DNA from: UBA2219 sp964612075
GTDB taxonomy: Bacteria > Desulfobacterota > Deferrimicrobia > Deferrimicrobiales > Deferrimicrobiaceae
Assembly (NCBI GenBank): GCA_964612075.1
Contig: CAZTFC010000024.1
Coordinates: forward strand, 1-37,799
Reading direction: 5' to 3'
DNA: 37,799 nucleotides
Part shown: in pieces, positions 14,299-22,528 of the stretch
How positions within the stretch are numbered: the first letter of the stretch is position 1
Layout: each line of letters opens with the position of its first letter
Program-made: the position numbers and the translations under genes
Notes under the pieces: generated by a model
Databases searched by the model: none
What the model was told of the DNA's origin: nothing
What the model saw: the letters and a program-made list of their open reading frames with translations, nothing else

Positions 14299-15198
14299 AT
14301 GTCCGTCCGAGAGAGCAGGTCCGCCGTAAAATTGACCGATCCCGGCAATGGCGCCACGGACGCCCCCATAGAGATCTCCGATAAGGATTTCCGCCGCCTG
14401 AGCGAGTTCATCTACGACCGGTGCGGCATCCTTCTGCCCCCCACGAAAAGGACGATGCTCCAGGCCCGACTGCAGCGGCGGCTGCGCTGCCTGTCGATGA
14501 AATCCTACGGCGAGTATTGCGATTACATCTTCAGCCCGGAGGGCATGCAGGAAGAGCTGACCCGGATGATCGACCTGGTGACGACCAACAAGACCGATTT
14601 CTTCCGGGAGCCCGCGCACTTCGATTACCTCGTGGAGAACTGCCTCCCCGCGCTGGCGGACCCGGACGGCCTGGGCTTCCGGAAGAGGGTCGCGGTATGG
14701 AGCGCCGGCTGCTCCACCGGGGAGGAACCCTACACCCTCGCGATGGTCCTGAGCGAGTACGCCGAAGAGAGCCCGGGATTCCAGTTCTCGCTGCTCGCGA
14801 CCGACATATCGACGCGCGTGCTCCAGACGGCGGCGGTCGGGATATACGATTCCGAGAAGGTCCACCCCGTCCCCATCGCCATGAAAAGGAAGTACCTCCT
14901 GAGGAACAAGGACAGGAGCAAGGACCTTGTCCGCATCGCTCCCGGCCTTCGGGCGCTCGTGAAGTTCCGCCAGCTCAATTTCATGGACGCCGACTTCGGC
15001 ATCGCGGAGCCGATGGACGTCATCTTCTGCCGGAACGTCATCATCTACTTCGACAAGAAGACGCAGGAGAAGCTCCTTCTGCGCTTCTGCCGCCATCTCG
15101 CCCCGGGCGGCTACGTTTTCCTCGGTCACTCGGAAACGATCTTCGGCATGGACCTTCCCCTCGTCCAGATGGCCCCGACGGTCTACCGCAAGAAGTGA
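14299..15198 (+). CDS. cheR: Chemotaxis protein methyltransferase CheR
   Basis: A 299-residue AdoMet-dependent glutamate methyltransferase that adapts the receptors. The N-terminal helical domain starts ISDKDFRRLSEFIYDRCGI; the catalytic domain has TTNKTDFFREPAHF, the AdoMet motif VWSAGCSTGEEPYTLAM, LLATDIS, and FCRNVIIYFDK, and ends with HLAPGGYVFLGHSE, all family hallmarks. The frame is open further upstream, but this ATG is the first after the sigma-28 promoter and is preceded by AGGA. It is the first gene of the adaptation unit; cheD begins directly after its stop. Confidence 0.95.
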   Translation: MSVRESRSAVKLTDPGNGATDAPIEISDKDFRRLSEFIYDRCGILLPPTKRTMLQARLQRRLRCLSMKSYGEYCDYIFSPEGMQEELTRMIDLVTTNKTDFFREPAHFDYLVENCLPALADPDGLGFRKRVAVWSAGCSTGEEPYTLAMVLSEYAEESPGFQFSLLATDISTRVLQTAAVGIYDSEKVHPVPIAMKRKYLLRNKDRSKDLVRIAPGLRALVKFRQLNFMDADFGIAEPMDVIFCRNVIIYFDKKTQEKLLLRFCRHLAPGGYVFLGHSETIFGMDLPLVQMAPTVYRKK

Positions 15199-15199
15199 C

Positions 15200-15781
15200 A
15201 TGATCAAGGCGGCCGCAGGCAGGCATGAGGAAGGGCGCGGGAGCGGGAAAGCGGCCGGGACCGCCTCGCCCTCCGTGTTACCGGACGCCGCGGCGGACGC
15301 GAAGCCGGTGAAGCACGTCACCCTCATGCCCGGCGAGCTGTTCTGCGGCAGGAACCCCACCGTCGTCACGACGGTGCTCGGCTCCTGCGTCGCCGTCACG
15401 ATGCTCTGCCGCCGCCTCTCCCTTTGGGCCATCTCCCACGGGGTGCTCCCCTCGGGAATCGAGGACGACCCCCCCGGCTGCTGCCGCTACGTCGACGAAT
15501 CCGTCCGCCGGATGTCCGCGTGGTTCGAGCGCCGGGGCGCGAAGAAGAAGGAGATCGAGGTGAAGCTTTTCGGTGGCGCCGAGATCATGATGGAACACGG
15601 GGCCGGATCGCGGTTCGTCCCGGTGGGACGGTCGAACGTGAACATGGCTCTTTCGGCCCTGGAGTCGGAAGGGCTGCGGGTGCTGACGTCGGACGTGGGG
15701 GGATACACCGGGCGCAAGCTGAGGTTCCACACCCTCACGGGCGACGTCATGGTGAAACGCTTCCGCGGACAGTCGGAATGA
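15200..15781 (+). CDS. cheD: Chemoreceptor glutamine deamidase CheD
   Basis: A 193-residue CheD. The catalytic Cys63 lies in VLGSCVAV and His80 in ISHGVLP, with the later KLFGGAEIM and GGYTGRKLRFHTLTG blocks that complete the family pattern. By family knowledge it deamidates receptor glutamines and may interact with a CheC-type phosphatase, which is absent here. The first 35 residues are a low-complexity extension relative to typical CheD (about 160 residues), so a later start is possible, though no better ribosome binding site is evident. It lies one base after cheR and 10 bp before cheB. Confidence 0.93.
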   Translation: MIKAAAGRHEEGRGSGKAAGTASPSVLPDAAADAKPVKHVTLMPGELFCGRNPTVVTTVLGSCVAVTMLCRRLSLWAISHGVLPSGIEDDPPGCCRYVDESVRRMSAWFERRGAKKKEIEVKLFGGAEIMMEHGAGSRFVPVGRSNVNMALSALESEGLRVLTSDVGGYTGRKLRFHTLTGDVMVKRFRGQSE

Positions 15782-15791
15782 GGAGCGGCGC

Positions 15792-16862
15792 ATGCCCAAA
15801 AAGGTGAAGGTCCTGATCGTGGACGATTCCGCCGTCGTCCGGCAGACAATGGCGGACATCCTGTCCTCGGACCCCGGCATCGAGGTGATCGGCACGGCCG
15901 CCGACCCGTTCATCGCCGCGGAGCGGATCTCCCACGAGATCCCCGACGTCATCACGCTGGACGTGGAGATGCCCCGCATGGACGGGATCACGTTCCTGCA
16001 CAAGCTCATGAGCCAGCACCCGATCCCCGTCGTCATCTGCTCGAGCCTGGCGGGGACGGGCAGCGAGACCGCGATGAAGGTCCTGGACTACGGCGCCGTG
16101 GAGATCATCGAGAAGCCGCGGATGGGGACCAGGCAGTTCCTGGAGGAGTCGAAGATCCGCGTCTGCCAGACCGTGAAGGCCGCCGCGATGGCGCGCGTCA
16201 AGGCGGTGCCCGCCAGCTACACGAGAGCGATCCCCTCCAAGCTGACCGCCGACGCCGTCCTGGAGAAGGCGAGCGTGAAGTCGATGGTGAAGACCACCGA
16301 GAAGGTCGTGGTCGTGGGCGCGTCCACCGGCGGGACGGAAGCGCTGCGGGAATTTCTCGAGGTGCTTCCCGCCGACACCCCCGGGATCGTCATCGTCCAG
16401 CACATGCCCGAGCATTTCACCGCCGCGTTCTCGTCCCGCCTCGACGGCCTCTGCCGCATCACGGTGAAGGAGGCGGCGGACAACGACACGGTGATCCGCG
16501 GGCGCGCCCTGATCGCCCCGGGAAACCGGCACCTGCTGCTGAAGCGCAGCGGCGCGAGGTATTACGTGGAGGTCAAGGAAGGGCCGCTCGTCTGCCGGCA
16601 CCGCCCTTCCGTCGACGTGCTCTTCCGGTCGGCGGCGCGCTACGCCGGGAAGAACGCGGTCGGGGTCATCATGACCGGGATGGGCGACGACGGCGCCCGG
16701 GGGATGCTCGAGATGAAGGAGGCGGGAGCCACGACGATCGCCCAGGACGAGTCGTCCTGTGTCGTCTTCGGGATGCCCCAGGAGGCGATCAAGCGCGGCG
16801 GGGTCGACAAGGTCCTGCCGCTCGACAGGATCGCCCCGGCCGTCCTCAAGCTCTGCGAGTAG
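15792..16862 (+). CDS. cheB: Chemotaxis response regulator protein-glutamate methylesterase CheB
   Basis: A 356-residue CheB. Receiver domain about 1-120 with D11-D12 and phospho-Asp57 (ITLDVEMPRMDG); linker about 125-168; methylesterase domain with catalytic Ser178 in VGASTGGTEAL, His204 in VQHMPEHF and the Asp in MTGMGDDGARG. It removes methyl groups from receptors when phosphorylated by CheA. The ATG follows GAGGAGCGGCGC closely. It ends the chemotaxis region and its stop is 3 bp from the end of the convergent thiD gene, with no terminator between them. Confidence 0.96.
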   Translation: MPKKVKVLIVDDSAVVRQTMADILSSDPGIEVIGTAADPFIAAERISHEIPDVITLDVEMPRMDGITFLHKLMSQHPIPVVICSSLAGTGSETAMKVLDYGAVEIIEKPRMGTRQFLEESKIRVCQTVKAAAMARVKAVPASYTRAIPSKLTADAVLEKASVKSMVKTTEKVVVVGASTGGTEALREFLEVLPADTPGIVIVQHMPEHFTAAFSSRLDGLCRITVKEAADNDTVIRGRALIAPGNRHLLLKRSGARYYVEVKEGPLVCRHRPSVDVLFRSAARYAGKNAVGVIMTGMGDDGARGMLEMKEAGATTIAQDESSCVVFGMPQEAIKRGGVDKVLPLDRIAPAVLKLCE

Positions 16863-16865
16863 GCC

Positions 16866-17663
16866 TCACCATTTACTCTGCACTCCCGCCAGGTGGTTGG
16901 CGGGCCCGTGCCCTTTCCCGATCTCCGGCCCGCTCCGGATCGCCTCCGTGATGTACTCCTTGGCGCGCTTCACGGCCTCCAGGACGGAGAACCCCTTGGC
17001 GAGGCCGGCCGCGATGGCGGAGGCGAACGTGCACCCCGTGCCCTGGGTATTGCGGGACTTCATCCAGGGCGAGGTCAGGAGCACCAGGTCCGCTCCGTCG
17101 CAGAGCACGTCGACCGCCTTCCCCTCGATGTCGAGGCTTCCCCCCTTGAGGACCACGTAGCCGCACCCGAACCCGGCCAGTTCCCGCGCCGCCGCTTTCA
17201 TGGAGTCGAGATCCCGGACCTTGCGGCCCAGGAGCGCCTCGGCCTCGAACAGGTTCGGGGTGATGACCGCGGCCAGCGGCAGCAGCTCGTCGCGGATCGC
17301 GTCGCGGGCGTCCTCCGACAACAGGGGATCGCCGCTCTTGGCGACCATCACCGGGTCGACGACCAGGTTGGGGATGCGGAACTCCCGGGCCGCTTCGGCC
17401 ACCGCCCGGACGATCGGCGCGTTCGACAGCATGCCGGTCTTGGCGGCGTCGGTCCCGATGTCGACCATGACGCTTTCGATCTGCTTCCGGACGAATTCGG
17501 GCGAGACGTCGAAGATGCCCTGCACGCCCACGGTGTTCTGGGCCGTGAGCGCCGTGATGGCGGACATCCCGTGGACGCCGAAGGCCATGAAGGTCTTGAG
17601 GTCGGCCTGGATGCCCGCCCCTCCCCCGCTGTCGGATCCCGCGATGGTAAGCGCCCTCTTCAT
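16866..17663 (-). CDS. thiD: Hydroxymethylpyrimidine/phosphomethylpyrimidine kinase ThiD
   Basis: A 265-residue ribokinase-fold enzyme that phosphorylates HMP and HMP-P to HMP-PP. Hallmarks: N-terminal ALTIAGSDSGGGAGIQADLK, VDPVMVAKSGDPLL, TPNLFEAEALLG, and the anion-hole segment NTQGTGCTFASAIAA. The frame continues open upstream but the ATG behind GGAAGGAGG gives the normal family N-terminus. It is the last gene of the thiamin operon, 29 bp after thiL. The last 20 residues, with HGPANHLAG, are usual for the family. Confidence 0.95.
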   Translation of the reverse strand: MKRALTIAGSDSGGGAGIQADLKTFMAFGVHGMSAITALTAQNTVGVQGIFDVSPEFVRKQIESVMVDIGTDAAKTGMLSNAPIVRAVAEAAREFRIPNLVVDPVMVAKSGDPLLSEDARDAIRDELLPLAAVITPNLFEAEALLGRKVRDLDSMKAAARELAGFGCGYVVLKGGSLDIEGKAVDVLCDGADLVLLTSPWMKSRNTQGTGCTFASAIAAGLAKGFSVLEAVKRAKEYITEAIRSGPEIGKGHGPANHLAGVQSKW

Positions 17664-17692
17664 CCCGATCGTCCCTCCTTCCCGAAAACCGG

Positions 17693-18724
17693 TCACCCCT
17701 TCCGGAAATGGTCCCAGCCGGCCGGCTTCAGGGGGGTCTTCCTCCCGCGCGCGTCGACCAGGCAGTACCCCGCCCTCTTCCCGACGATCTTCCCGATCTC
17801 GGTCACCGGGATCCCCGTTTTCCCCGGAAGGGTCCGGATCTTCCGCTCCGGGACGTCGGGCGGGACGGTGAAGAGCAGCTCGTAGTCCTCCCCGTTGTGC
17901 AGGGCGAGGTCGAGGACCGTGCGGCCCGAGATCTCCGCGATCTCCCCGATGCGCTCCGGAAGCGGCAGGCACGCCGCGTGGATCTCGGCACCCACCCCGC
18001 TCTTCTCGCAGATGTGGTACAGGTCGCCCGCGACGCCGTCGCTCAGGTCGATCATGCCGGAGGCGATGCACGCCCGGGCGATCCGCTGCCCCATCTCCAC
18101 CCGCGGGACCGGCTGGACGTGGCGCTTCACAAGGTCCGCGTACTTCCGGGGGACCTTTTTCCCGAACGCCTTGAGCGCCTCCATCCCCGCGCCCGACGCC
18201 CCCAGCGTCCCGGTGACGAAGATCCGGTCGCCGGGACGGGACTTGTGGCGGGTGAGCACCCGGGACACGGCGATCTCCCCGACGAGCGTCACGTCGACGA
18301 CCAGCTCCTCCTTCGTCCTCGCCAGGTTCCCCCCGATGACGTAGGCGCCGTGCTCCGCCATCTCGTCGCGCATCCCCTCGAACAGGCGGTCGAAGCTCTC
18401 CACGGGCATCTCCGCCGGCAGTCCCAGCGAAACCAGCGCGTACGTGGGTTTCCCCCCCATGGAGGCGATGTCGCTCAGGTTCACCGCCATGGAGCGCCGC
18501 CCCACCCGGTACGGCGTAGTCCGGTCGAACAGGAAGTGGCGCCCTTCCACCTGGATATCGCAGGTCAAAAGCAGCGCCCGGCGCCGGTCGATCCGCACCA
18601 CCGCGGTGTCGTCTCCGATGTCGACCAGCAGATCCTTTTTTTTCGAAACGGGGAGGATCTTCCGGATCCGGTCGATCAGGTTGAACTCCCCGGTCTCCCC
18701 GACCGTTCTGCGGATCTTCTTCAA
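17693..18724 (-). CDS. thiL: Thiamin-monophosphate kinase ThiL (TTG start)
   Basis: A 343-residue ATP-dependent kinase that converts thiamin monophosphate to thiamin diphosphate, PurM superfamily. Seen: GEFNLIDRIRKIL near the N-terminus, DIGDDTAVV (metal/ATP), RRSMAVNLSDIASMGGKP, GGNLART, GTLGASGAG, MIDLSDGVAGDLYHI and HNGEDYELLFTV. The start is a TTG whose last two bases overlap the thiE stop (TTGA), behind AGGAGG at 8 nt; no ATG is available near the conserved N-terminus. This is a clear case of translational coupling with a rare start. Confidence 0.94.
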   Translation of the reverse strand: MKKIRRTVGETGEFNLIDRIRKILPVSKKKDLLVDIGDDTAVVRIDRRRALLLTCDIQVEGRHFLFDRTTPYRVGRRSMAVNLSDIASMGGKPTYALVSLGLPAEMPVESFDRLFEGMRDEMAEHGAYVIGGNLARTKEELVVDVTLVGEIAVSRVLTRHKSRPGDRIFVTGTLGASGAGMEALKAFGKKVPRKYADLVKRHVQPVPRVEMGQRIARACIASGMIDLSDGVAGDLYHICEKSGVGAEIHAACLPLPERIGEIAEISGRTVLDLALHNGEDYELLFTVPPDVPERKIRTLPGKTGIPVTEIGKIVGKRAGYCLVDARGRKTPLKPAGWDHFRKG

Positions 18725-19380
18725 CTCCGGCGCCCTCCTGCGGCTTTCAGCAGCTCCTTCATCCCGCGGGCCGCCCGCTCGATGTCGTCCGCACCGACGA
18801 TGTCGGAGATCACCGCGACGGCGTCCGCCCCCGCCTCCAGCACGCTCCGGGCGTTCCCCGACTTGATCCCGCCGATCGCCACGATGGGGAGGCGGCATTT
18901 CGCTCGGATCGGGGCGATCATCCCGGGCCCCTTGGGCGCCCCCGCGTCCGCCTTGGTGCCGCGCGCCTCGAAGATGGGGCCGACGCCGATGTAGTCCGCG
19001 CCTTCCTCCTCCGCGCGGAGGGCTTCCTCCGGGAGCTCCGTCGAGACCCCCAGGATCATCCCGGGCGGAAGGAGCCGGCGCGCCACGGAGGCGGGCAGGT
19101 CGTCCTGCCCCACGTGGAGCCCGTCGGCGCCGACGGCCAGCGCGATGTCGAGCCGGTCGTTGATGATCAGCGGAACCCCCGCGTCGCGGGTGAGCTTCCG
19201 CATCGCCAGGGCGATCCGGTACATCTCCCCGCTGGGGGAAGTCTTGTCCCGGTACTGGATGACGTCGGCCCCGCCCAGTATCGCCTTCCCGGCGACCTCC
19301 AGGTGGGACCGCCCCCGGCTGACCTTCTCGTCGGTGACGACGTAGAGCCGCCACGCCTCCGGGCGGATGTCCGCGCTCAT
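18721..19380 (-). CDS. thiE: Thiamin-phosphate synthase ThiE
   Basis: A 219-residue TIM-barrel enzyme joining HMP-PP and thiazole phosphate to thiamin monophosphate. Seen: LYVVTDEK, GGADVIQYRDKT, INDRLDIALAVGADGLHVGQ, LGVSTELPEEA, ADYIGVGPIFEARGTKADAG and VAIGGI. The ATG overlaps the tenA stop (ATGA) behind GGAGGAG at 5 nt; a GTG two codons earlier is less likely. The stop overlaps the thiL TTG. It lies in the middle of the minus-strand thiamin operon. Confidence 0.95.
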   Translation of the reverse strand: MSADIRPEAWRLYVVTDEKVSRGRSHLEVAGKAILGGADVIQYRDKTSPSGEMYRIALAMRKLTRDAGVPLIINDRLDIALAVGADGLHVGQDDLPASVARRLLPPGMILGVSTELPEEALRAEEEGADYIGVGPIFEARGTKADAGAPKGPGMIAPIRAKCRLPIVAIGGIKSGNARSVLEAGADAVAVISDIVGADDIERAARGMKELLKAAGGRRS

Positions 19381-20063
19381 GGCCACTCCTCCATCTTCCA
19401 GCTCATGTCGAAGAACAGGTATTCGTAGCGCGCGCTGGTCTCATAGAGGCGGCGCCAGCGCTCCTTCAATAGCGCGGGAGCGCCGTCGGCGTGCGCGTTC
19501 ATCCGTTCGATGAGCCAGTCGGCGAACTTCTCGAACTCCTCCGAGGAGTACTGGACGACCCAGTCCTTCAGGAACGGGTCCGCGGGAAGTCCCCGGCGCT
19601 TAAGCTCCTTGGCGATCTCCACGTAGCCGCAGGCGCAGGGCACCAAAACCGCGAGGATGTCGGCCAGGTCGCCCTCGAGACAGGTGCGCACCAGGTAGTC
19701 GGTGTAGGCCGAAGTGACCATCGCCTTCCGGGTCGCCTCCAGTGCCTCCCGCGGAATGCCGTAGGCGGCGCACGTCTTCCGGTGGAGCTCCATCTCCGTG
19801 TTCAGCGTGACGTTCAGGAGCTCGGCGAAGGTCCCCATGTCCGAAAGAAGGGAGGCCTTCGCGGCGGCCAGCCCGAACACCCGGCTGAAATCGATCAGGT
19901 AGACGTAGTCCTGCTTCAGGTAGAACTCGAAGCGCTCCCGGGAAAGGGTGCCGTCGCCGATCCCCCGCACGAAGGGGTGGTCGAGGACCGCCTCCCACAT
20001 GGGATCGGTTTTCCGCCGCAACTCCCCGTAGAACCCGGGCTCCGACGTGGGATTCTCCTTCAT
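19377..20063 (-). CDS. tenA: Aminopyrimidine aminohydrolase TenA (thiaminase II family)
   Basis: A 228-residue helical TenA-family enzyme that, in characterised members, hydrolyses aminomethyl-HMP derived from degraded thiamin back to HMP. The conserved FEFYLKQDYVYLIDFSRVF segment, the nucleophilic Cys in VLVPCACGYVEI and the terminal SARYEYLFFDMSW motif are present. ATG behind AAGGAGG at 6 nt. Upstream of thiE with an ATGA overlap and 21 bp after the PurM-like gene. Its presence with ThiD, ThiE and ThiL but no ThiC or ThiG here points to a salvage-and-assembly operon. Confidence 0.94.
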   Translation of the reverse strand: MKENPTSEPGFYGELRRKTDPMWEAVLDHPFVRGIGDGTLSRERFEFYLKQDYVYLIDFSRVFGLAAAKASLLSDMGTFAELLNVTLNTEMELHRKTCAAYGIPREALEATRKAMVTSAYTDYLVRTCLEGDLADILAVLVPCACGYVEIAKELKRRGLPADPFLKDWVVQYSSEEFEKFADWLIERMNAHADGAPALLKERWRRLYETSARYEYLFFDMSWKMEEWP

Positions 20064-20084
20064 CTTGGACCTCCTTCCCCTCCG

Positions 20085-21146
20085 CTACCGGCCCTGGGAC
20101 GCCGCCTTCCCGAAAGCGGACCAGAAGGGATCGACCTTCGGGTGGACCAGCTCGCGGGACACGCCGTTCTCGAAGTACCTCATTCCTTCCTTCGCGTCGA
20201 CGACCTCTCCCACCATGCTCGCCGGGATCCCCTTGTCGGCCAGGCGCCGGACCGCTTCTTTCGCCTTGTGCGGCCGGCAGGTGAAGACCAGGCTCCCTTC
20301 GCTGATCGACGAGTACGGGTCGATGCCGAACAGGTCGCATACCTTCCGCACGGCGTCCTGCACGATGATCTTGTCCTTGTCGATCGCCATGCCCACCTTC
20401 GACGCCAGGGCGATCTCGAACAGCCCCCCCCAGACGCCGCACTCGGTCGCGTCGTGCATCGTGGTGATCCCGTCCTCCCGGACCCCGACCTCGACCGCCG
20501 TCATGGCGTCCTCGACCACCGACATCTGCCAGAAGATCTCCTCCGCTTCCCTTGCGACCTTCTCCCCGTACCGCTGCGCGACCTTCTGCGGGAACGTGAC
20601 CGCGAACAGCCCCGACGCCTCGATGGCCGCCCCCTTCGTGATGACGACGACGTCGCCCGGCCGCGCCATCGTGGGCGTCAGGTACTTGTCCTTGTCGCCC
20701 ACGCAGATCACGGTCGCCCCGCCGATCATCGGGTAGTCGCACCCCTCGTATCGACCGGTATGCCCGGTGATGATCGACATCCCGATCTTCTCGCATTCCC
20801 GGTGCATCACCGACCACATCGCCTCGAATCCCTCCCGGTCCATGGACAGCGGAAGGTTCAGGTCGATGGTGATGTAGGTCGGGCGGATGCCGGACGTGGA
20901 GGCGTCGGAAGCGAGGATGTGGATCGCGAACCAGCCGGACCGCTCCCACCCGTAGGGCGGGACGACGAAGACGGGGTCCGTGGTGACCACCATCACCTTC
21001 CCGTTCCCCAGGTCGGCGACCCCCACGTCGACGCCGTGCTGCGGCCCCACGAGGACTTCCGGGCGCTTCCGCCCGAGCTGGGGAAGGATGATCTCGTCGA
21101 AGATCTCGGAGGAGATCTTGCCGATGTGCGGCATCTGCGTTTTCAC
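20085..21146 (-). CDS. AIR synthase-related (PurM/ThiL/HypE-fold) protein in the thiamin operon
   Basis: A 353-residue PurM-superfamily protein. The N-terminal half carries MVVTTDPVFVVPP followed by SGWFAIHILASDASTSGIRP, the Asp-rich ATP/metal region, and later YPMIGGATVICVG; the C-terminal half has HDATECGVWGGLFEIA, typical of AIRS_C domains. It is not ThiL (a separate ThiL is in the operon), nor PurM or HypE in length and motifs. The start was set at a GTG because GGAGG lies 6 nt before it; the ATG four codons later would have 18-nt spacing. Position at the head of a thiamin operon suggests a kinase or ATP-grasp-like step in salvage, but the substrate is unknown. Confidence 0.85.
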   Translation of the reverse strand: MKTQMPHIGKISSEIFDEIILPQLGRKRPEVLVGPQHGVDVGVADLGNGKVMVVTTDPVFVVPPYGWERSGWFAIHILASDASTSGIRPTYITIDLNLPLSMDREGFEAMWSVMHRECEKIGMSIITGHTGRYEGCDYPMIGGATVICVGDKDKYLTPTMARPGDVVVITKGAAIEASGLFAVTFPQKVAQRYGEKVAREAEEIFWQMSVVEDAMTAVEVGVREDGITTMHDATECGVWGGLFEIALASKVGMAIDKDKIIVQDAVRKVCDLFGIDPYSSISEGSLVFTCRPHKAKEAVRRLADKGIPASMVGEVVDAKEGMRYFENGVSRELVHPKVDPFWSAFGKAASQGR

Positions 21147-21202
21147 TGGCTTCCTCCGAAGTTCGGGATGTCCGACGCCGGGACCGGCGCAGGCCGCGTT
21201 AC

Positions 21203-21208
21203 AGTATA
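21203..21208 (-). promoter_or_regulatory. Possible -10 element for the thiamin operon
   Basis: TATACT on the minus strand lies about 57 nt before the GTG start of the PurM-like gene. No good -35 is found at 16-18 nt. The 100 bp between this gene and the metallopeptidase gene contain no recognisable TPP riboswitch core. Confidence 0.3.
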
Positions 21209-21246
21209 CCCGCAACGGCCGCGGAGGTGGGATTTTCCCGCCGCTG

Positions 21247-22107
21247 TTACAGGCTTTCCGCCGAAAAGGTGTTGCAGCGGTTCACGTCGCCCGACTCGAT
21301 CCCGACCCGGAACCACTTCACGCGCTGCGCGGAGCTGCCGTGGGTGAAGGAATCCGGGACGACGTACCCGCCTCCCCGCCGCATCATCCGGTCGTCCCCC
21401 ACCGCGGAGGCCGCGTTCATCCCCTCCTCCACGTCGCCCGCCTCGAGGATCCCGCGCGCCTTCTCCGCCCGGTGCGCCCAGACCCCGGCGAAGCAGTCCG
21501 CCTGCAGCTCCAGGCGGACGGAGATCCGGTTCGACTGCGCCTCGCCGGCGCGGGCGCGGGCCGCCTGCGCCTTGTCCATGATCCCCAGCAGGTTCTGAAC
21601 GTGATGCCCCACTTCATGCGCGATCACGTAGGCCTGCGCGAAATCGCCGCCCGCCTCGAGGCGGCGCTCCATCTCCTTGAAGAAGGCGAGGTCGATGTAC
21701 ACCTTCTGGTCCGCGGGGCAATAGAAGGGGCCGACGGCCGCCTGGGCGAAACCGCAGGCCGACTGCACGGCGTCCGTGAACAGCACCAGTTTCGGCGGCC
21801 GGTAGCTCTGCCCGCCGCGGCGGAACAGGTCGCCCCAGACGTCCTCCGTGCTGGCGAGCACCGCGGAGGCGAAATCCGCCATCCGGTTCTCCTCGGCCGA
21901 CCGGGCCCCGGTCGAGGCCTGTTCGGAGACCTGCTCCTCCGCGGGCCCGCCCGACATGAAGATCCGGGGATCGATCCCGAGGTACAACGCGGCGATCACC
22001 AGGAGGATCGTCCCGATTCCCCCTCCCACGCCGACGGCTCTCCTCGACACCCGGATCCCCCGCCGGTCCTCGACGTTTTCGCTGCGACGCTCGCCTCCAA
22101 GACGCAT
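21247..22107 (-). CDS. Membrane-anchored neutral zinc metallopeptidase (YpfJ family)
   Basis: A 286-residue protein of the putative neutral zinc metallopeptidase family (zn_protease). One N-terminal membrane anchor about 27-46 (VGGGIGTILLVIAALYLGI), then a periplasmic domain: FYCPADQKVYIDLAFF, the zinc motif HEVGHHVQNLLG (HExxH) and the glutamate-bearing ELQADCFAGVWA helix, and GSSAQRVKWF near the end, all in family order. ATG behind AGGAGG at 5-6 nt. Physiological substrate unknown in the family. It precedes the thiamin operon on the same strand by 100 bp and may or may not be co-transcribed. Confidence 0.9.
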   Translation of the reverse strand: MRLGGERRSENVEDRRGIRVSRRAVGVGGGIGTILLVIAALYLGIDPRIFMSGGPAEEQVSEQASTGARSAEENRMADFASAVLASTEDVWGDLFRRGGQSYRPPKLVLFTDAVQSACGFAQAAVGPFYCPADQKVYIDLAFFKEMERRLEAGGDFAQAYVIAHEVGHHVQNLLGIMDKAQAARARAGEAQSNRISVRLELQADCFAGVWAHRAEKARGILEAGDVEEGMNAASAVGDDRMMRRGGGYVVPDSFTHGSSAQRVKWFRVGIESGDVNRCNTFSAESL

Positions 22108-22221
22108 GGCACCCTCCTGAAATCTTTCGGGGCACGACCGGATTGCGACGTTGTAGGTACGGTATACCTTGAGGTTACCAGAAAGAGATCTAATCCGGTC
22201 AAGAGAGGAACGACCGTCAAA

Positions 22222-22260
22222 CGAAACAAGGCGCCGGCCAAGCGGATTGACCGGCGCCCC
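22222..22260 (-). terminator. Hairpin terminator after the 78-residue gene
   Basis: On the minus strand GGCGCCGG and CCGGCGCC (8-bp perfect arms, 22251-22258 and 22230-22237, 13-nt loop) are followed by TTGTTTCGTTT. The stem sits about 25 nt after the small gene and before the metallopeptidase gene. The bases between it and 22107 hold palindromic GGTATACC and GGTTACC pieces but no clear promoter. Confidence 0.65.
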
Positions 22261-22284
22261 TGGAAACGGTGATTCTTCAATGAA

Positions 22285-22521
22285 TCAGGTGAATTTCAGC
22301 CCCGCGGGCGGATTCCCGGACCAGTCGTCGAACACGCCGATGCGGACCGCCTCGTCCGTGGTGGTGGAAAACCGCTTCCGGGCAAGCTGAAGCAACCCGA
22401 TATGGTTGTTCAGCCGGGTGGATTTCCTCCGCTCCACGATCTGCCCGATCGGTTCCTTCGTCCTCTCCTCGAAATTCATCCGGTAAACCGTGAAAACCCT
22501 TTCGTTCTTCTCTTCGCTCAT
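22285..22521 (-). CDS. Small uncharacterised protein
   Basis: A 78-residue soluble protein, MSEEKNERVFTVYRMNFEER at the start and GNPPAGLKFT at the end. The mix VYRMNFEERTKEPIGQIVER, then GLLQLARKRFSTT, looks like a genuine alpha/beta protein rather than a GC-rich shadow frame, and I believe similar short proteins occur in deltaproteobacteria, though I cannot name the family. The ATG has only AAGGA at 14 nt, so translation may be coupled to an upstream leader frame. A sigma-70-like promoter lies about 190 nt upstream and a hairpin terminator follows. Confidence 0.65.
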   Translation of the reverse strand: MSEEKNERVFTVYRMNFEERTKEPIGQIVERRKSTRLNNHIGLLQLARKRFSTTTDEAVRIGVFDDWSGNPPAGLKFT

Positions 22522-22528
22522 GACACGT

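Noticed and set aside
21147..21246. TPP riboswitch before the thiamin operon
   Set aside because: None of the conserved aptamer segments could be found on the minus strand.
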